Shown in pieces: positions 7,510 through 15,562 of a DNA stretch of 64,000 nt. The notes under the pieces are model-generated. The model was not told where the DNA came from and searched no databases. It saw only the letters and a program-made list of their open reading frames with translations. Location of the stretch: NCBI RefSeq assembly GCF_900167155.1, contig NZ_FUXU01000009.1, positions 35,985 to 99,984 of the forward strand, in the 5' to 3' direction. The position numbers and the translations under genes were made by a program. This DNA comes from Enterovibrio nigricans DSM 22720 (GTDB taxonomy: Bacteria; Pseudomonadota; Gammaproteobacteria; Enterobacterales; Vibrionaceae). Within the stretch, counting starts at the first letter, position 1, and each line of letters starts with the position of its first letter.

Positions 7510-9285
7510 CTACTTTGCGATCACTAAGCCTTCCCGCCTTGGGTCGGCACCACCTTCCAATGAACCGCTGTCTATCACAATACCGTGTAAGCCTGAGGTT
7601 AAGTCACGTACGTTCACTTTAAAGCCCATATTTTCGAGCGCTGGCTTAAAACTCTCCGCGTCTGTACCTGCTTCAAGATCGTAGGTGCCAAAACGGTTAA
7701 CCAAGTGTGGCAAATCTATCGCCGACTGTATGTCTAGCCCCCAATCCAGATGCGCAATTAGGGTCTTGGCAACATAGCCGATGATGCGGCTGCCACCGGG
7801 TGACCCAACGGCCATATAGGGTTTACCGTCACGCATTACAATCGTGGGCGCCATGGATGAACGGGGACGCTTACCCGGCTCAACGCGATTAGCGATAGGG
7901 TAGCCGTCTTTGTGCGTCTTAAATGAAAAGTCGGTCAGTTCATTGTTGAGTAGAAAACCGCGCGTCATTATGCGTGAGCCAAATCCGTTCTCGATAGTGG
8001 TGGTGATGGAAACTATGTTGCCGTTTTTATCCACAATGGAAAAATGGCTGGTGGATGGAAGCTCGATTGATGCGTCATCGGCCCATTCTGGCACCGTGTT
8101 GGCGTGGCTGAATTGAGGCTGACCCGCAGCGACTTCTCCCAGTGCGTTTTCATCAGGAATAAGCGTTGCTCGACGTTGTAGGTATTCAGGCGCTAACAGG
8201 CCATCAACGGGAACGGGCACATAGTCACTGTCAGCGATATATCGACCTCGATCGGCATAGGCAAGGCGCGAGGCATCGCCAAACAGACGCCAGCTTTCAG
8301 GATTGTCTTTCCCCTGCTCTTTGAGAGGAAAGTGGCTGAGGATTCCAAGAATTTGTCCCACAGTGATCCCGCCAGAAGTGGGCGGTCCCATGCCGCAGAT
8401 TCGGTATTGATGGTAAGGCGAACAAACGGGGGCTCGTTCCACGATGCGGTAATCCGCCAAGTCCTTTTTGCTCAGAATACCCGGGTTTCCTGCGGCTTGC
8501 TGCACCGTCGCTACAATGTCATCGGCAATCTCACCTTCATAGAAATGATCGATGTCTTGCGCGACCAGTTTTAAAGTGTCTGCGTAAGGTTGATTAACCA
8601 GACGATCGCCAATGCTGAGTGGGTTGCCCGTATCGTCAAAGAAGTATTGATAGGTGGTAGGATATCGACGAAGTCTATCAGCGTCTCCGTCAATCAGCCC
8701 CGCCAGACGTGGCGAGACCTCAAAGCCTTGTTCAGCTAGTTCAATCGCGGGGGTCAGTACTGCGCGCCATGACAGCGCCCCAAAACGGGCGTGAGTATCA
8801 TGCATCAGACGCAAGGTGCCCGGAGTCCCGACTGAACGTCCTCCCACCACCGCATCATAGAATTTGAGTGGCTCACCGTCGTCATTCAAAAATAACGTTG
8901 GTGTAGCGGCCATCGGGGCGGTCTCGCGACCATCAAAGGTGGTGAGGGTGTTTGCCTTGTTGTCCCAATACACCAGAAAAGCCCCTCCACCAATGCCAGA
9001 ACTTTGTGGTTCGACCAAGCCCAGGACGGTTTGGACCGCAACCATTGCATCAATGGCATTGCCGCCAGCTTCTAACATGGCGGCGCCCGCTTTGCTGGCA
9101 TGTGGATTGGCGGCCGCAACCATCCATTGCTCTCCCTTGACGCTCTTGCGCATCACACTGCCAGTCGCGAGTTCAGGTGCAACGCTGTCAGCAACATCGG
9201 CTTCGACGGCGGCGAATGCGAAATGAGGGAATAAGGTTGCAGATATCATGGCCAAGAGAAGTTGGAAGGAGGGGAGAGTTCTCAT
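7510..9285 (-). CDS. ggt: Gamma-glutamyltranspeptidase precursor
   Basis: Periplasmic Ggt cleaves gamma-glutamyl bonds, notably of glutathione, and transfers the glutamyl group to water or amino acids. The 591-residue proenzyme has a signal peptide (about 1-25, ending in AFA), and the autoprocessing site with nucleophile Thr412 in PSTSHFS. After cleavage this threonine becomes the N-terminus of the small subunit. The substrate-binding GSPGGSRI and the conserved PRSSMAPTI segment are present. Length is normal. It may be co-transcribed with the downstream DUF2780 gene. Confidence 0.95.
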   Translation of the reverse strand: MRTLPSFQLLLAMISATLFPHFAFAAVEADVADSVAPELATGSVMRKSVKGEQWMVAAANPHASKAGAAMLEAGGNAIDAMVAVQTVLGLVEPQSSGIGGGAFLVYWDNKANTLTTFDGRETAPMAATPTLFLNDDGEPLKFYDAVVGGRSVGTPGTLRLMHDTHARFGALSWRAVLTPAIELAEQGFEVSPRLAGLIDGDADRLRRYPTTYQYFFDDTGNPLSIGDRLVNQPYADTLKLVAQDIDHFYEGEIADDIVATVQQAAGNPGILSKKDLADYRIVERAPVCSPYHQYRICGMGPPTSGGITVGQILGILSHFPLKEQGKDNPESWRLFGDASRLAYADRGRYIADSDYVPVPVDGLLAPEYLQRRATLIPDENALGEVAAGQPQFSHANTVPEWADDASIELPSTSHFSIVDKNGNIVSITTTIENGFGSRIMTRGFLLNNELTDFSFKTHKDGYPIANRVEPGKRPRSSMAPTIVMRDGKPYMAVGSPGGSRIIGYVAKTLIAHLDWGLDIQSAIDLPHLVNRFGTYDLEAGTDAESFKPALENMGFKVNVRDLTSGLHGIVIDSGSLEGGADPRREGLVIAK

Positions 9286-9418
9286 TGTTCGTCCTTTTCA
9301 CGCCCGTCAACTGGACTTTGAGTATAGTTCCCGATCGTACAGGTTGTGTCGGATTAATGAGGCAATGTGAGCGAATTTTGTTTTTATGGCAGAGAGATAG
9401 TGAAAATTGCGAAGTCAT

Positions 9419-9445
9419 AAAAAAGCGGCACAGGGTGTGCCGCTT
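9419..9445 (-). terminator. rarD terminator
   Basis: A perfect 10-bp stem AAGCGGCACA/TGTGCCGCTT with GGG loop has six A on its left, a T-run in minus-strand sense. It lies just past the rarD stop. Confidence 0.85.
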
Positions 9446-9451
9446 GATACT

Positions 9452-10357
9452 TTATGCTTTGTGTTCCTGTCGAGCTTTTTGACGCTGTCTGATCGCATCT
9501 ATTGTAAAAATCACCAGTGCTGTCCAGATAAAGGCAAAGGTGGTGGCTTTATCTGCTGAGAGCGGCTCGTTGTATAGACCAACAGCCAGCATGAACATCA
9601 AACTCGGGCCGATGTATTGAAAAAAGCCTAGCGTGGAAAGGCGAAGCTTGGTCGCTGCACCGTTAAAGCAAAGCAGCGGCAAAGTGGTTACCACGCCCGC
9701 AGCCATGAGCAACAGGTTCAGAGGCATGCTGTTTTCCATCATGTTGGATGTCGTGCTGTCAGCGATAAACAACAGATAAATAACCGCGGCGGGTAACAGC
9801 ACAGCCGTTTCGATGAAAAGCCCAGTAGCAGCATCAACATTGATTTTCTTTCGCAGCAAGCCGTAGCAGCCAAAGCTGGTGGCGAGCACGAGAGCAACCC
9901 AAGGCAAAGAGCCGAATGTGATCACTTGTACTGCCACCCCTAAAAATGCCAGTGAAACAGCAAGCCATTGGAGTTTTCTAAAGCGCTCACCTAAGAACAC
10001 CATGCCGAGCACAACGTTAAAGAGTGGGTTGATGTAGTAGCCAAGACTGGCATCCAACATATGTCCGCTGTTCACCGCCCAGATGAATATTAGCCAGTTG
10101 GCGGCTATCACCACCGCGGTGATGGTAAGCAACCCCAGACGTTTTTTGTCTTTTAGCAGCAACCTGACACGCGACAGACCACCGCTCATTCGAAGGATCA
10201 AAGCCAGAAAGAAAAAAGACCAAAGAATACGGTGAACCAACACTTCCAGTGGTGGCACGTCAGTTAAGGCTTTGAAATAGATGGGAGCTACGCCCCACAT
10301 GGTATACGCGCCAAGGGCGAGTAGAACGCCTCGGCGAGTTTGTTGCGCATCATTCAC
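9452..10357 (-). CDS. rarD: EamA-family transporter RarD
   Basis: RarD is an inner-membrane EamA/DMT-type permease, annotated as a chloramphenicol-sensitive protein; the physiological substrate is not known. The 301-residue protein has about ten hydrophobic helices and the N-terminal pattern TRRGVLLALGAYTMWG close to E. coli RarD. Start is GTG at 10357, preceded by GAGGC at fitting distance; no ATG in frame gives a better fit, and E. coli alignment begins at the same residue. A terminator-like hairpin sits in its 5' leader at 10393-10411. Confidence 0.9.
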   Translation of the reverse strand: MNDAQQTRRGVLLALGAYTMWGVAPIYFKALTDVPPLEVLVHRILWSFFFLALILRMSGGLSRVRLLLKDKKRLGLLTITAVVIAANWLIFIWAVNSGHMLDASLGYYINPLFNVVLGMVFLGERFRKLQWLAVSLAFLGVAVQVITFGSLPWVALVLATSFGCYGLLRKKINVDAATGLFIETAVLLPAAVIYLLFIADSTTSNMMENSMPLNLLLMAAGVVTTLPLLCFNGAATKLRLSTLGFFQYIGPSLMFMLAVGLYNEPLSADKATTFAFIWTALVIFTIDAIRQRQKARQEHKA

Positions 10358-10392
10358 TGCGAAGCCTCGTTGTCATCAGTAGTCTAAAGAGC

Positions 10393-10411
10393 AAAAAACG
10401 CCATTTGGCGT
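10393..10411 (-). terminator. Terminator-like hairpin in the rarD leader
   Basis: ACGCCA-TT-TGGCGT with six A on its left reads, on the minus strand, as a GC-rich hairpin followed by TTTTTT. It stands about 36 bases upstream of the rarD GTG, so it would act before rarD: either an attenuator or the end of a short transcript from the rarD-recQ gap. Confidence 0.5.
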
Positions 10412-10638
10412 CATGTGCAGCGAAAAATTGTGACGAGTCGAAATCCTGCTAGTAAGAAAGTAGGAAAATCGCTCTTAACGTAAATGTATTGGCTGCATTG
10501 GCCAGTATATGGAGGTTATCTCGCCAAGCACACCCCCTTACTGACAAATAGATGAGAAAATGGACATCTCTTTGCTTTGGCTTTCAACCTGAGCACGCTG
10601 CGTTTAGAATGAGCGGCTACCACACCATGAGAGGCACC

Positions 10639-12480
10639 ATGACCGTCACTGATTCATCACAAGAACAAACACAAGATCAGACTGTATTGCAGACGGTGTT
10701 TGGCTATCACAGCTACAGGGACGGTCAGAAAGAAATCATTGATACCGCGATTGCGGGTAAAGATTGCCTCGTGATCATGCCGACAGGTGGGGGGAAGAGT
10801 CTTTGTTATCAAATCCCCGCATTGGTACTTGAAGGTGTGACGGTAGTGATCTCGCCATTGATCTCGTTAATGAAAGATCAGGTCGACCAGCTCCTTGCCA
10901 ATGGTGTACCGGCGGCGTGTATCAACTCATCAATGACAGCCGAAGAGCAGGGGAAAACCTGGCAATCTCTGCGAGACGGGAGCCTGAAGCTGCTTTACGT
11001 TTCCCCAGAACGGGTATTGATGCGCGAGTTTATAGAGCGCTTACAGTCAGTCCCTCTGGCTTTGATTGCAGTTGATGAAGCGCATTGTATTTCCCAGTGG
11101 GGGCACGATTTCCGTCCCGAGTATGCTCAGCTGGGGAGCCTCAAGCAGCATTTCCTCAATGTGCCTGTGATGGCACTGACGGCAACGGCTGATGACACCA
11201 CGCGTCAAGATATCTGCCAGCGCTTGTCACTGACATCTCCTCATGTCTATTTGGGCAGTTTTGACCGCCCAAATATTCGGTATACCTTGATTGAAAAACA
11301 CAAGCCGCAAGCACAGCTCACTCAGTTTCTGACATCGCAAACCGGTCAGAGCGGGATCATTTACTGCAACAGCCGTAAACGTGTGGAGCAGGTCGCCGAG
11401 AAGCTTTGTGATCAGAATATTCGTGCGGCCGCGTATCATGCGGGCATGACGAATGAACAACGTGCATGGGTACAAGAAGCCTTTCAGCGCGATGACGTTC
11501 AGATTGTTGTGGCGACGGTGGCGTTTGGTATGGGCATTAACAAGCCCAATGTCCGCTTTGTGGTGCATTACGATATCCCGCGTAATATCGAGTCTTACTA
11601 TCAGGAAACCGGTCGCGCAGGACGTGATGGCTTGCCAGCAGAAGCGGTGATGTTTTACGACCCGTCAGATATTGGTTGGCTACATCGCTGTCTGGAGGAA
11701 AAACCAGATGGGCCACAAAAACAGGTAGAGAGCCACAAGCTCAATGCGATGGGCGCATTCGCAGAAGCCATCACTTGCCGTCGTTTGGTGCTGCTGAATT
11801 ACTTTGGTGAATACCGCGAGCAACCCTGTGGTAACTGTGATATCTGTTTAGATCCGCCGACCATGTTCGATGGTACCGAAGTGTCGCAAAAAGCCTTGTC
11901 TAACGTGTATCGCGTAAATCAGAGTTTTGGTGTCGGTTATACCGTTGAAGTGCTGCGTGGCATGCAAAACCAAAGAGTGAAAGATCACGGTCATGACAAA
12001 ATCAGTACCTATGGTATCGGCAAAGATTTTAGTCATGGGTACTGGGTCAGTATTTATCGTCAACTTATTCACCGCGGTTACTTGGTGCAAAACATTGCCC
12101 GCAGCTCAGTCTTACAACTGACCGAAGAAGCGCGTCCTGTGTTGCGGGGAGAAATTGCGTTGGAGTTGGCGGTACCGCGCCTTGGCTTGTCGCCACGCAC
12201 GAAAGCGGACAAGCTGGGTAAACGCAATTACGATAAGAAGCTCTTTGCCAAACTGCGTAAGTTGCGCAAAGCCATTGCTGATGAGGAAGACATTCCACCG
12301 TACGTGGTATTTAACGATGCGACCTTGATTGAAATGGCTGAGATGATCCCGACCTCGCAAGGCGAAATGTTAGCGGTAAATGGCGTGGGTCAGCGTAAAT
12401 TTGAAAAATACGGTGATGTCTTCCTGGATGTCATTGAAGATCACATTACTTTAGGATCAGACCGCGCGAGTTATGGATAA
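10639..12480 (+). CDS. recQ: ATP-dependent DNA helicase RecQ
   Basis: RecQ is a 3'-5' SF2 helicase in recombination and fork repair. The protein (613 residues from this start) has Walker A MPTGGGKS at about 48-55, the DEAH box ([18 protein letters not shown]) near 145, helicase motif VI ([10 protein letters not shown]), the zinc-binding cysteines (TCRRLV, then CGNCDIC, about 380-405) and a C-terminal HRDC domain ending the protein. I chose the ATG at 10639 because AGAGG precedes it and homology starts soon after; upstream in-frame ATGs at 10552 and 10627 would add unconserved residues. It overlaps the next gene by 8 bases. Confidence 0.96.
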   Translation: MTVTDSSQEQTQDQTVLQTVFGYHSYRDGQKEIIDTAIAGKDCLVIMPTGGGKSLCYQIPALVLEGVTVVISPLISLMKDQVDQLLANGVPAACINSSMTAEEQGKTWQSLRDGSLKLLYVSPERVLMREFIERLQSVPLALIAVDEAHCISQWGHDFRPEYAQLGSLKQHFLNVPVMALTATADDTTRQDICQRLSLTSPHVYLGSFDRPNIRYTLIEKHKPQAQLTQFLTSQTGQSGIIYCNSRKRVEQVAEKLCDQNIRAAAYHAGMTNEQRAWVQEAFQRDDVQIVVATVAFGMGINKPNVRFVVHYDIPRNIESYYQETGRAGRDGLPAEAVMFYDPSDIGWLHRCLEEKPDGPQKQVESHKLNAMGAFAEAITCRRLVLLNYFGEYREQPCGNCDICLDPPTMFDGTEVSQKALSNVYRVNQSFGVGYTVEVLRGMQNQRVKDHGHDKISTYGIGKDFSHGYWVSIYRQLIHRGYLVQNIARSSVLQLTEEARPVLRGEIALELAVPRLGLSPRTKADKLGKRNYDKKLFAKLRKLRKAIADEEDIPPYVVFNDATLIEMAEMIPTSQGEMLAVNGVGQRKFEKYGDVFLDVIEDHITLGSDRASYG

Positions 12481-12784
12481 CGCACTCTTTTCTCTTTCTT
12501 CCTTTGATGCGCAAGAAGGGCGTCTTGTACTGGCTGCCGATGGGCTGGACTTTGATAATACAGACGCCTATCTCGATGCGCTTTGCCAGATGATTGATGC
12601 GCGCGTTTTCGACAAGCAAATCGATGCAGATCTTCATTCTTGGCTTGTTGATTTTGAAGGTGTGCGCTTTATGCTCCGGGGTGAGCATTATAGTGCCAGT
12701 ATCTGGCTGGAAATGCTGGATGCAGAAGGGAAAGAAGAGTTAGCTTTTCTGCATGGTTGGCTAAGAAAACGCCTTTCGCGATGA
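12473..12784 (+). CDS. Small conserved protein overlapping recQ (probably DUF3630)
   Basis: The 103-residue acidic, soluble protein starts at an ATG inside the last codons of recQ (ATGGATAA at 12473-12480), so it is translationally coupled to RecQ. It has no signal peptide, membrane segment or catalytic motif that I recognise. Small proteins of this size behind recQ in Vibrio and Shewanella belong to DUF3630, and the tail (LHGWLRKRL) fits, but I assign the family with limited certainty. Function is unknown; coupling suggests a link with RecQ dosage. Confidence 0.7.
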   Translation: MDNALFSLSSFDAQEGRLVLAADGLDFDNTDAYLDALCQMIDARVFDKQIDADLHSWLVDFEGVRFMLRGEHYSASIWLEMLDAEGKEELAFLHGWLRKRLSR

Positions 12785-12799
12785 ACCGTTGAATCTCAG

Positions 12800-12827
12800 T
12801 TGTCTGCCTTTAAAATTGCTGTATAAT
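12800..12827 (+). promoter_or_regulatory. Sigma-70 promoter of yhhQ
   Basis: TTGTCT at 12800-12805 and a perfect TATAAT at 12822-12827 are separated by 16 bases. Transcription would begin near 12834 and run through the riboswitch candidate. Confidence 0.7.
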
Positions 12828-12875
12828 TCGCCACCTTCTTAGGTGTCAGACCACTAAATCTGGCAATTTGGTAAT

Positions 12876-12906
12876 TTGGGTTCCCTCGCCCCCAATGACA
12901 AAAAGG
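12876..12906 (+). promoter_or_regulatory. Probable preQ1-I riboswitch upstream of yhhQ
   Basis: P1 can form between TTGGG (12876-12880) and CCCAA (12891-12895). Next comes the L1 TTC, then CCT (12884-12886), and an A-rich tail TGACAAAAAGG (12896-12906). The tail's AGG can pair with the loop CCT as the P2 pseudoknot, and the same AAGG is the ribosome-binding site of yhhQ (ATG at 12913). This is the compact layout of preQ1 class I aptamers, such as the Thermoanaerobacter tengcongensis one, and implies translational repression when preQ1 is bound. YhhQ transports queuosine precursors, so the control makes sense. No folding was computed. Confidence 0.65.
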
Positions 12907-12912
12907 TTCACA

Positions 12913-13578
12913 ATGAGCACTTTTACGCCTGCGCAACAGCGCAAAGCCCTCTCTTTTTTGGTGGTTTTCCACCTCGTTATCATTGCGTCTAGCAACTATC
13001 TGGTACAACTGCCTTTCACCATTTTTGGTTTTCACACCACATGGGGCGCGTTTACCTTTCCGTTTATTTTCCTCGCGACCGATCTGACAGTCCGTATTTA
13101 CGGTGCTGGCATGGCACGTAAGATCATTTTCAGTGTGATGGTGCCATCGCTACTGATTTCTTATGTGCTCTCTGTGTTGTTCTTCCAGGGACAATATCAG
13201 GGCTTGGGCCACCTCATGGAATTTAACCTGTTTGTTGCCCGTATCGCAGCGGCGAGCTTTATGGCTTATCTGCTCGGTCAAATCCTCGACATTCACGTGT
13301 TTAATCGCCTGCGCCAAACCAAGCAATGGTGGGTTGCACCAAGCTGCTCAACGCTGTTCGGTAATGCGATTGATACGGCCGCGTTTTTTGCTATCGCGTT
13401 TTACAACAGCCCAGATGCTTTCATGGCGGCGAACTGGACGGAAATCGCGTTGGTGGACTATGCGTTCAAACTGGTGATCAGCCTTGGCTTATTTGTGCCA
13501 ATGTATGGTGTGTTGCTGAACTATTTGGTCAGCCGCATCACTCAGGTGAATCAAGCGGCGGAAACTAAGTTGGTCTAG
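12913..13578 (+). CDS. yhhQ: Queuosine precursor transporter YhhQ
   Basis: YhhQ (VUT family, formerly DUF165) imports 7-cyano-7-deazaguanine/7-aminomethyl-7-deazaguanine for queuosine tRNA modification. The 221-residue membrane protein has about six helices and signature segments SSNYLVQLP, FHTTWGAF, FLATDLTVRI and HVFNRLRQ that match E. coli YhhQ. I place the start at the ATG at 12913 (MSTFTP), preceded by AAAAAGG; the longer open frame from 12868 runs through the riboswitch and is non-coding. A strong terminator follows. Confidence 0.94.
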   Translation: MSTFTPAQQRKALSFLVVFHLVIIASSNYLVQLPFTIFGFHTTWGAFTFPFIFLATDLTVRIYGAGMARKIIFSVMVPSLLISYVLSVLFFQGQYQGLGHLMEFNLFVARIAAASFMAYLLGQILDIHVFNRLRQTKQWWVAPSCSTLFGNAIDTAAFFAIAFYNSPDAFMAANWTEIALVDYAFKLVISLGLFVPMYGVLLNYLVSRITQVNQAAETKLV

Positions 13579-13606
13579 CGCCAATAAGACAAAAATTGAG
13601 GGAAGA

Positions 13607-13634
13607 AAAGCCGATCGTATGATCGGCTTTTTTT
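13607..13634 (+). terminator. yhhQ terminator
   Basis: Stem AGCCGATC/GATCGGCT with GTAT loop, followed by eight T. Confidence 0.9.
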
Positions 13635-13730
13635 ATGCTTATGAGTGAATATATCTACCGTCCTTTCGCGACGAGAACCGCTATAATCGAGTTACAGGCG
13701 TGCAGGCGCTTAGGTACAAGGAATCCCCTA

Positions 13731-14171
13731 ATGATTATTCGAGAAGGCACGCTGCAAGAAGCGATCAACGTGCTCGGTCAGATAGATGAATTTGCCCGTC
13801 AGGAAACGCTTGAAACACTCAAAAAGCGAATTTGTGACAAACCCTTTCTCGTACTGGTTGCCGATCAGGATGGTGAACTGTGCGGAGTGAAAATTGGTTA
13901 TCAGTTGGATGACGATTGCTTTTACAGTTGGTTGGGTGGCGTCACTAAACAGGGTCGTCGTCGCGGAATCGCGCAAGGTTTGTTGCACGCGCAGGAGCGA
14001 TGGGTCGCCCTACATGGTTATCGAACACTTCGCGTTAAATCGAGGAATTGTTTTGCTGGCATGCTCTGCTTGCTGTTGAACAATCATTACCAAGTTGAGC
14101 ACCTTGAGAAGAAAGACTCAGTGGATCAATATCGACTCCATTTCGTGAAGAAGATCACGCCAGACGCATAA
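13731..14171 (+). CDS. GNAT-family N-acetyltransferase
   Basis: The 146-residue protein has a GNAT core with the acetyl-CoA loop in QGRRRGIAQGL (about residues 80-90), after the beta strand FYSWLGGV. The substrate cannot be read from sequence. The start at 13731 follows AAGGA at good distance; a TATAAT at 13682-13687 lies inside the longer open frame from 13635 and supports the short form. The gene is immediately upstream of the ryhB promoter and Fur box. Confidence 0.75.
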   Translation: MIIREGTLQEAINVLGQIDEFARQETLETLKKRICDKPFLVLVADQDGELCGVKIGYQLDDDCFYSWLGGVTKQGRRRGIAQGLLHAQERWVALHGYRTLRVKSRNCFAGMLCLLLNNHYQVEHLEKKDSVDQYRLHFVKKITPDA

Positions 14172-14196
14172 AATAGAGAAAAGGCAGAAAATTTAC

Positions 14197-14225
14197 TTGC
14201 GGATGATAATGAGAATGATTATTGT
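14197..14225 (+). promoter_or_regulatory. ryhB promoter with Fur box
   Basis: The 19-bp sequence at 14205-14223 (GATAATGAGAATGATTATT) matches the Fur consensus at most positions. It lies between a TTGCGG -35 (14197-14202) and a TATTGT -10 (14220-14225), spacer 17. Iron-bound Fur would block the promoter. Confidence 0.88.
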
Positions 14226-14231
14226 TTAATT

Positions 14232-14376
14232 GTTCCGCAGCGATACGCACTTTCTTCGCTACAGAACACACGACATTGCTCACATTGCTTCCAGTATATG
14301 TTTTTGCATGAAACGCTAACGCAAGTTACGTTTTCAACTGATGCAGGCGACGCCCCCCAAAAGGCGTCGCTTTTTT
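14232..14376 (+). ncRNA. ryhB: RyhB iron-starvation small RNA
   Basis: RyhB is an Hfq-dependent sRNA that represses mRNAs of iron-using proteins when iron is scarce. The core at 14269-14297 (including CGACATTGCTCACATTGCTT) is the nearly invariant target-pairing segment of enterobacterial and Vibrio RyhB. Expression is driven by the Fur-box promoter just upstream, and the RNA ends in a strong terminator: GCGACGCC/GGCGTCGC stem (14347-14354 with 14363-14370) and six T. The predicted length of about 145 nt is longer than E. coli RyhB (about 90) and shorter than the V. cholerae form (over 200). The 5' end is predicted from the -10. Confidence 0.9.
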
Positions 14377-14386
14377 CTTTTCTGCC

Positions 14387-15040
14387 CTACGCCAATTCAA
14401 CCAATTTTTTGACCAGCTTGTTTATCCCAGACGCCGCTTCACTAACGGTCGAGGCCAACATGTAGGCAGGCGTTGACAGCACGCGTCGGCTTTGGTCAAA
14501 GACAAAGTCATCCACCGGACAGTCAATATGTTCACCGCCCATGGCATTAAACGCGGCGGCGGTTTCCGGATCAGAACCAATGGTGCCTTTTGCTCCCGGA
14601 CCATAAACGGCAGGGATCAAAATCGGCGAAATACAGACATAGCCTGCGGGTTTATCGGCTTTCGCGAATGCCTTACAGGCGCTGAGAACCTGCTCCTCCA
14701 CCGCCATCTTCGGGCCACTTACGGCAAAATCGCTCAAGTTTTTTGCTACGCCAAAACCTCCGGGTAACAACAGAGCATCAAAGTCAGCCGGATTTAAATT
14801 TGCAAGTGGTTGAATATTGCCGCGCGCGATACGCGCAGCTTCATCAAGCACATTGCGTGTCTCGGTTGATTCTTCGCCTGCACGGTGATTAATCACGTGA
14901 TGCTGCGCCACATCGGGTGCAAAGCAATGCCAGGTTGCGCCAGATTGTTCTATCGCAAGAAGAGATAACACGGATTCATGAATTTCCGCGCCATCATAAA
15001 CACCACATCCTGAAAGAATTACAGCCACTTTTTTCATCAT
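14387..15040 (-). CDS. elbB: ElbB, DJ-1/PfpI-family glyoxalase
   Basis: The 217-residue protein is a class I glutamine amidotransferase-like/DJ-1 superfamily member matching ElbB, reported in E. coli to have low glyoxalase activity and formerly linked to isoprenoid synthesis. The N-terminus MKKVAVILSGCGVYDG, the nucleophile elbow Cys in AGYVCISP (near residue 136), and the LLPGGFGVAKNL segment are typical. Start is ATG at 15040 or the adjacent ATG at 15037, after GAGGACA. It is convergent with ryhB, whose terminator ends 11 bases from the stop. Confidence 0.9.
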   Translation of the reverse strand: MMKKVAVILSGCGVYDGAEIHESVLSLLAIEQSGATWHCFAPDVAQHHVINHRAGEESTETRNVLDEAARIARGNIQPLANLNPADFDALLLPGGFGVAKNLSDFAVSGPKMAVEEQVLSACKAFAKADKPAGYVCISPILIPAVYGPGAKGTIGSDPETAAAFNAMGGEHIDCPVDDFVFDQSRRVLSTPAYMLASTVSEAASGINKLVKKLVELA

Positions 15041-15562
15041 CTTGTCCTCGGTGCGTCGGTTTCTAAGTACGAGCAGATTTCACATTGTCGCTGGGCGAGT
15101 AGACAGAGTATGCATAAAGAGTCGCCAAGTTACCGGAAATTTATGCCTTGTGAGATCGCATGCAAAAAAAAGTAGTTAGGGATATTTATTGAATAACGCG
15201 TACGGGGGAGGGAATTTCTTTTTCCACAGCCAATGATCTATAAACGATCCTGATCATGATCAAAGTGGTATGTTTAAGTGTTTAAAAATAAACGATTAAA
15301 TTTTTAAATTTTTAATGCAAACAGCGTGGATCTGAAAGCCTAAAAATAAATACCAACAAACTTATCCACAGACGGTATTGGTTTAAACTGTGGTGATGAA
15401 TGATATTCACAGAGGAAATTGTTCTTTTTCACCGCTTTACCACCGTCATGTGCAAAGTAGGCAGCTTTATATCGTACACAGATATCACAATCGTGGGTTA
15501 ACAGTTCTCGCGAGTCATGGCATTCTTAGCCATCAATCATTTTCTGGTTAGCTAAAAACGTT
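15041..15562. promoter_or_regulatory. polA upstream region with DnaA boxes, GATC cluster and AT-rich stretch
   Basis: This 522-base region has no convincing gene. It contains a perfect DnaA box TTATCCACA at 15362-15370 and a near one TTTTCCACA at 15220-15228. Four GATC sites fall within 27 bases (15235, 15246, 15252, 15258), with another at 15329. A strongly AT-rich stretch covers about 15265-15315. It must also carry the elbB promoter (minus) and the polA promoter (plus). DnaA has been reported to stimulate polA in E. coli, which may explain the boxes. Confidence 0.55.

Noticed and set aside
10552..10638. N-terminal extension of RecQ from the ATG at 10552
   Set aside because: The extra 29 residues are unlike known RecQ, while the ATG at 10639 has a good ribosome site.
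15041..15562. Possible replication origin oriC
   Set aside because: DnaA boxes, GATC sites and AT-rich DNA are present, but only one or two good boxes are seen, there is no ordered array, and the usual neighbours (gidA/mnmG, mioC, dnaA) are absent. It is treated as a polA regulatory region.
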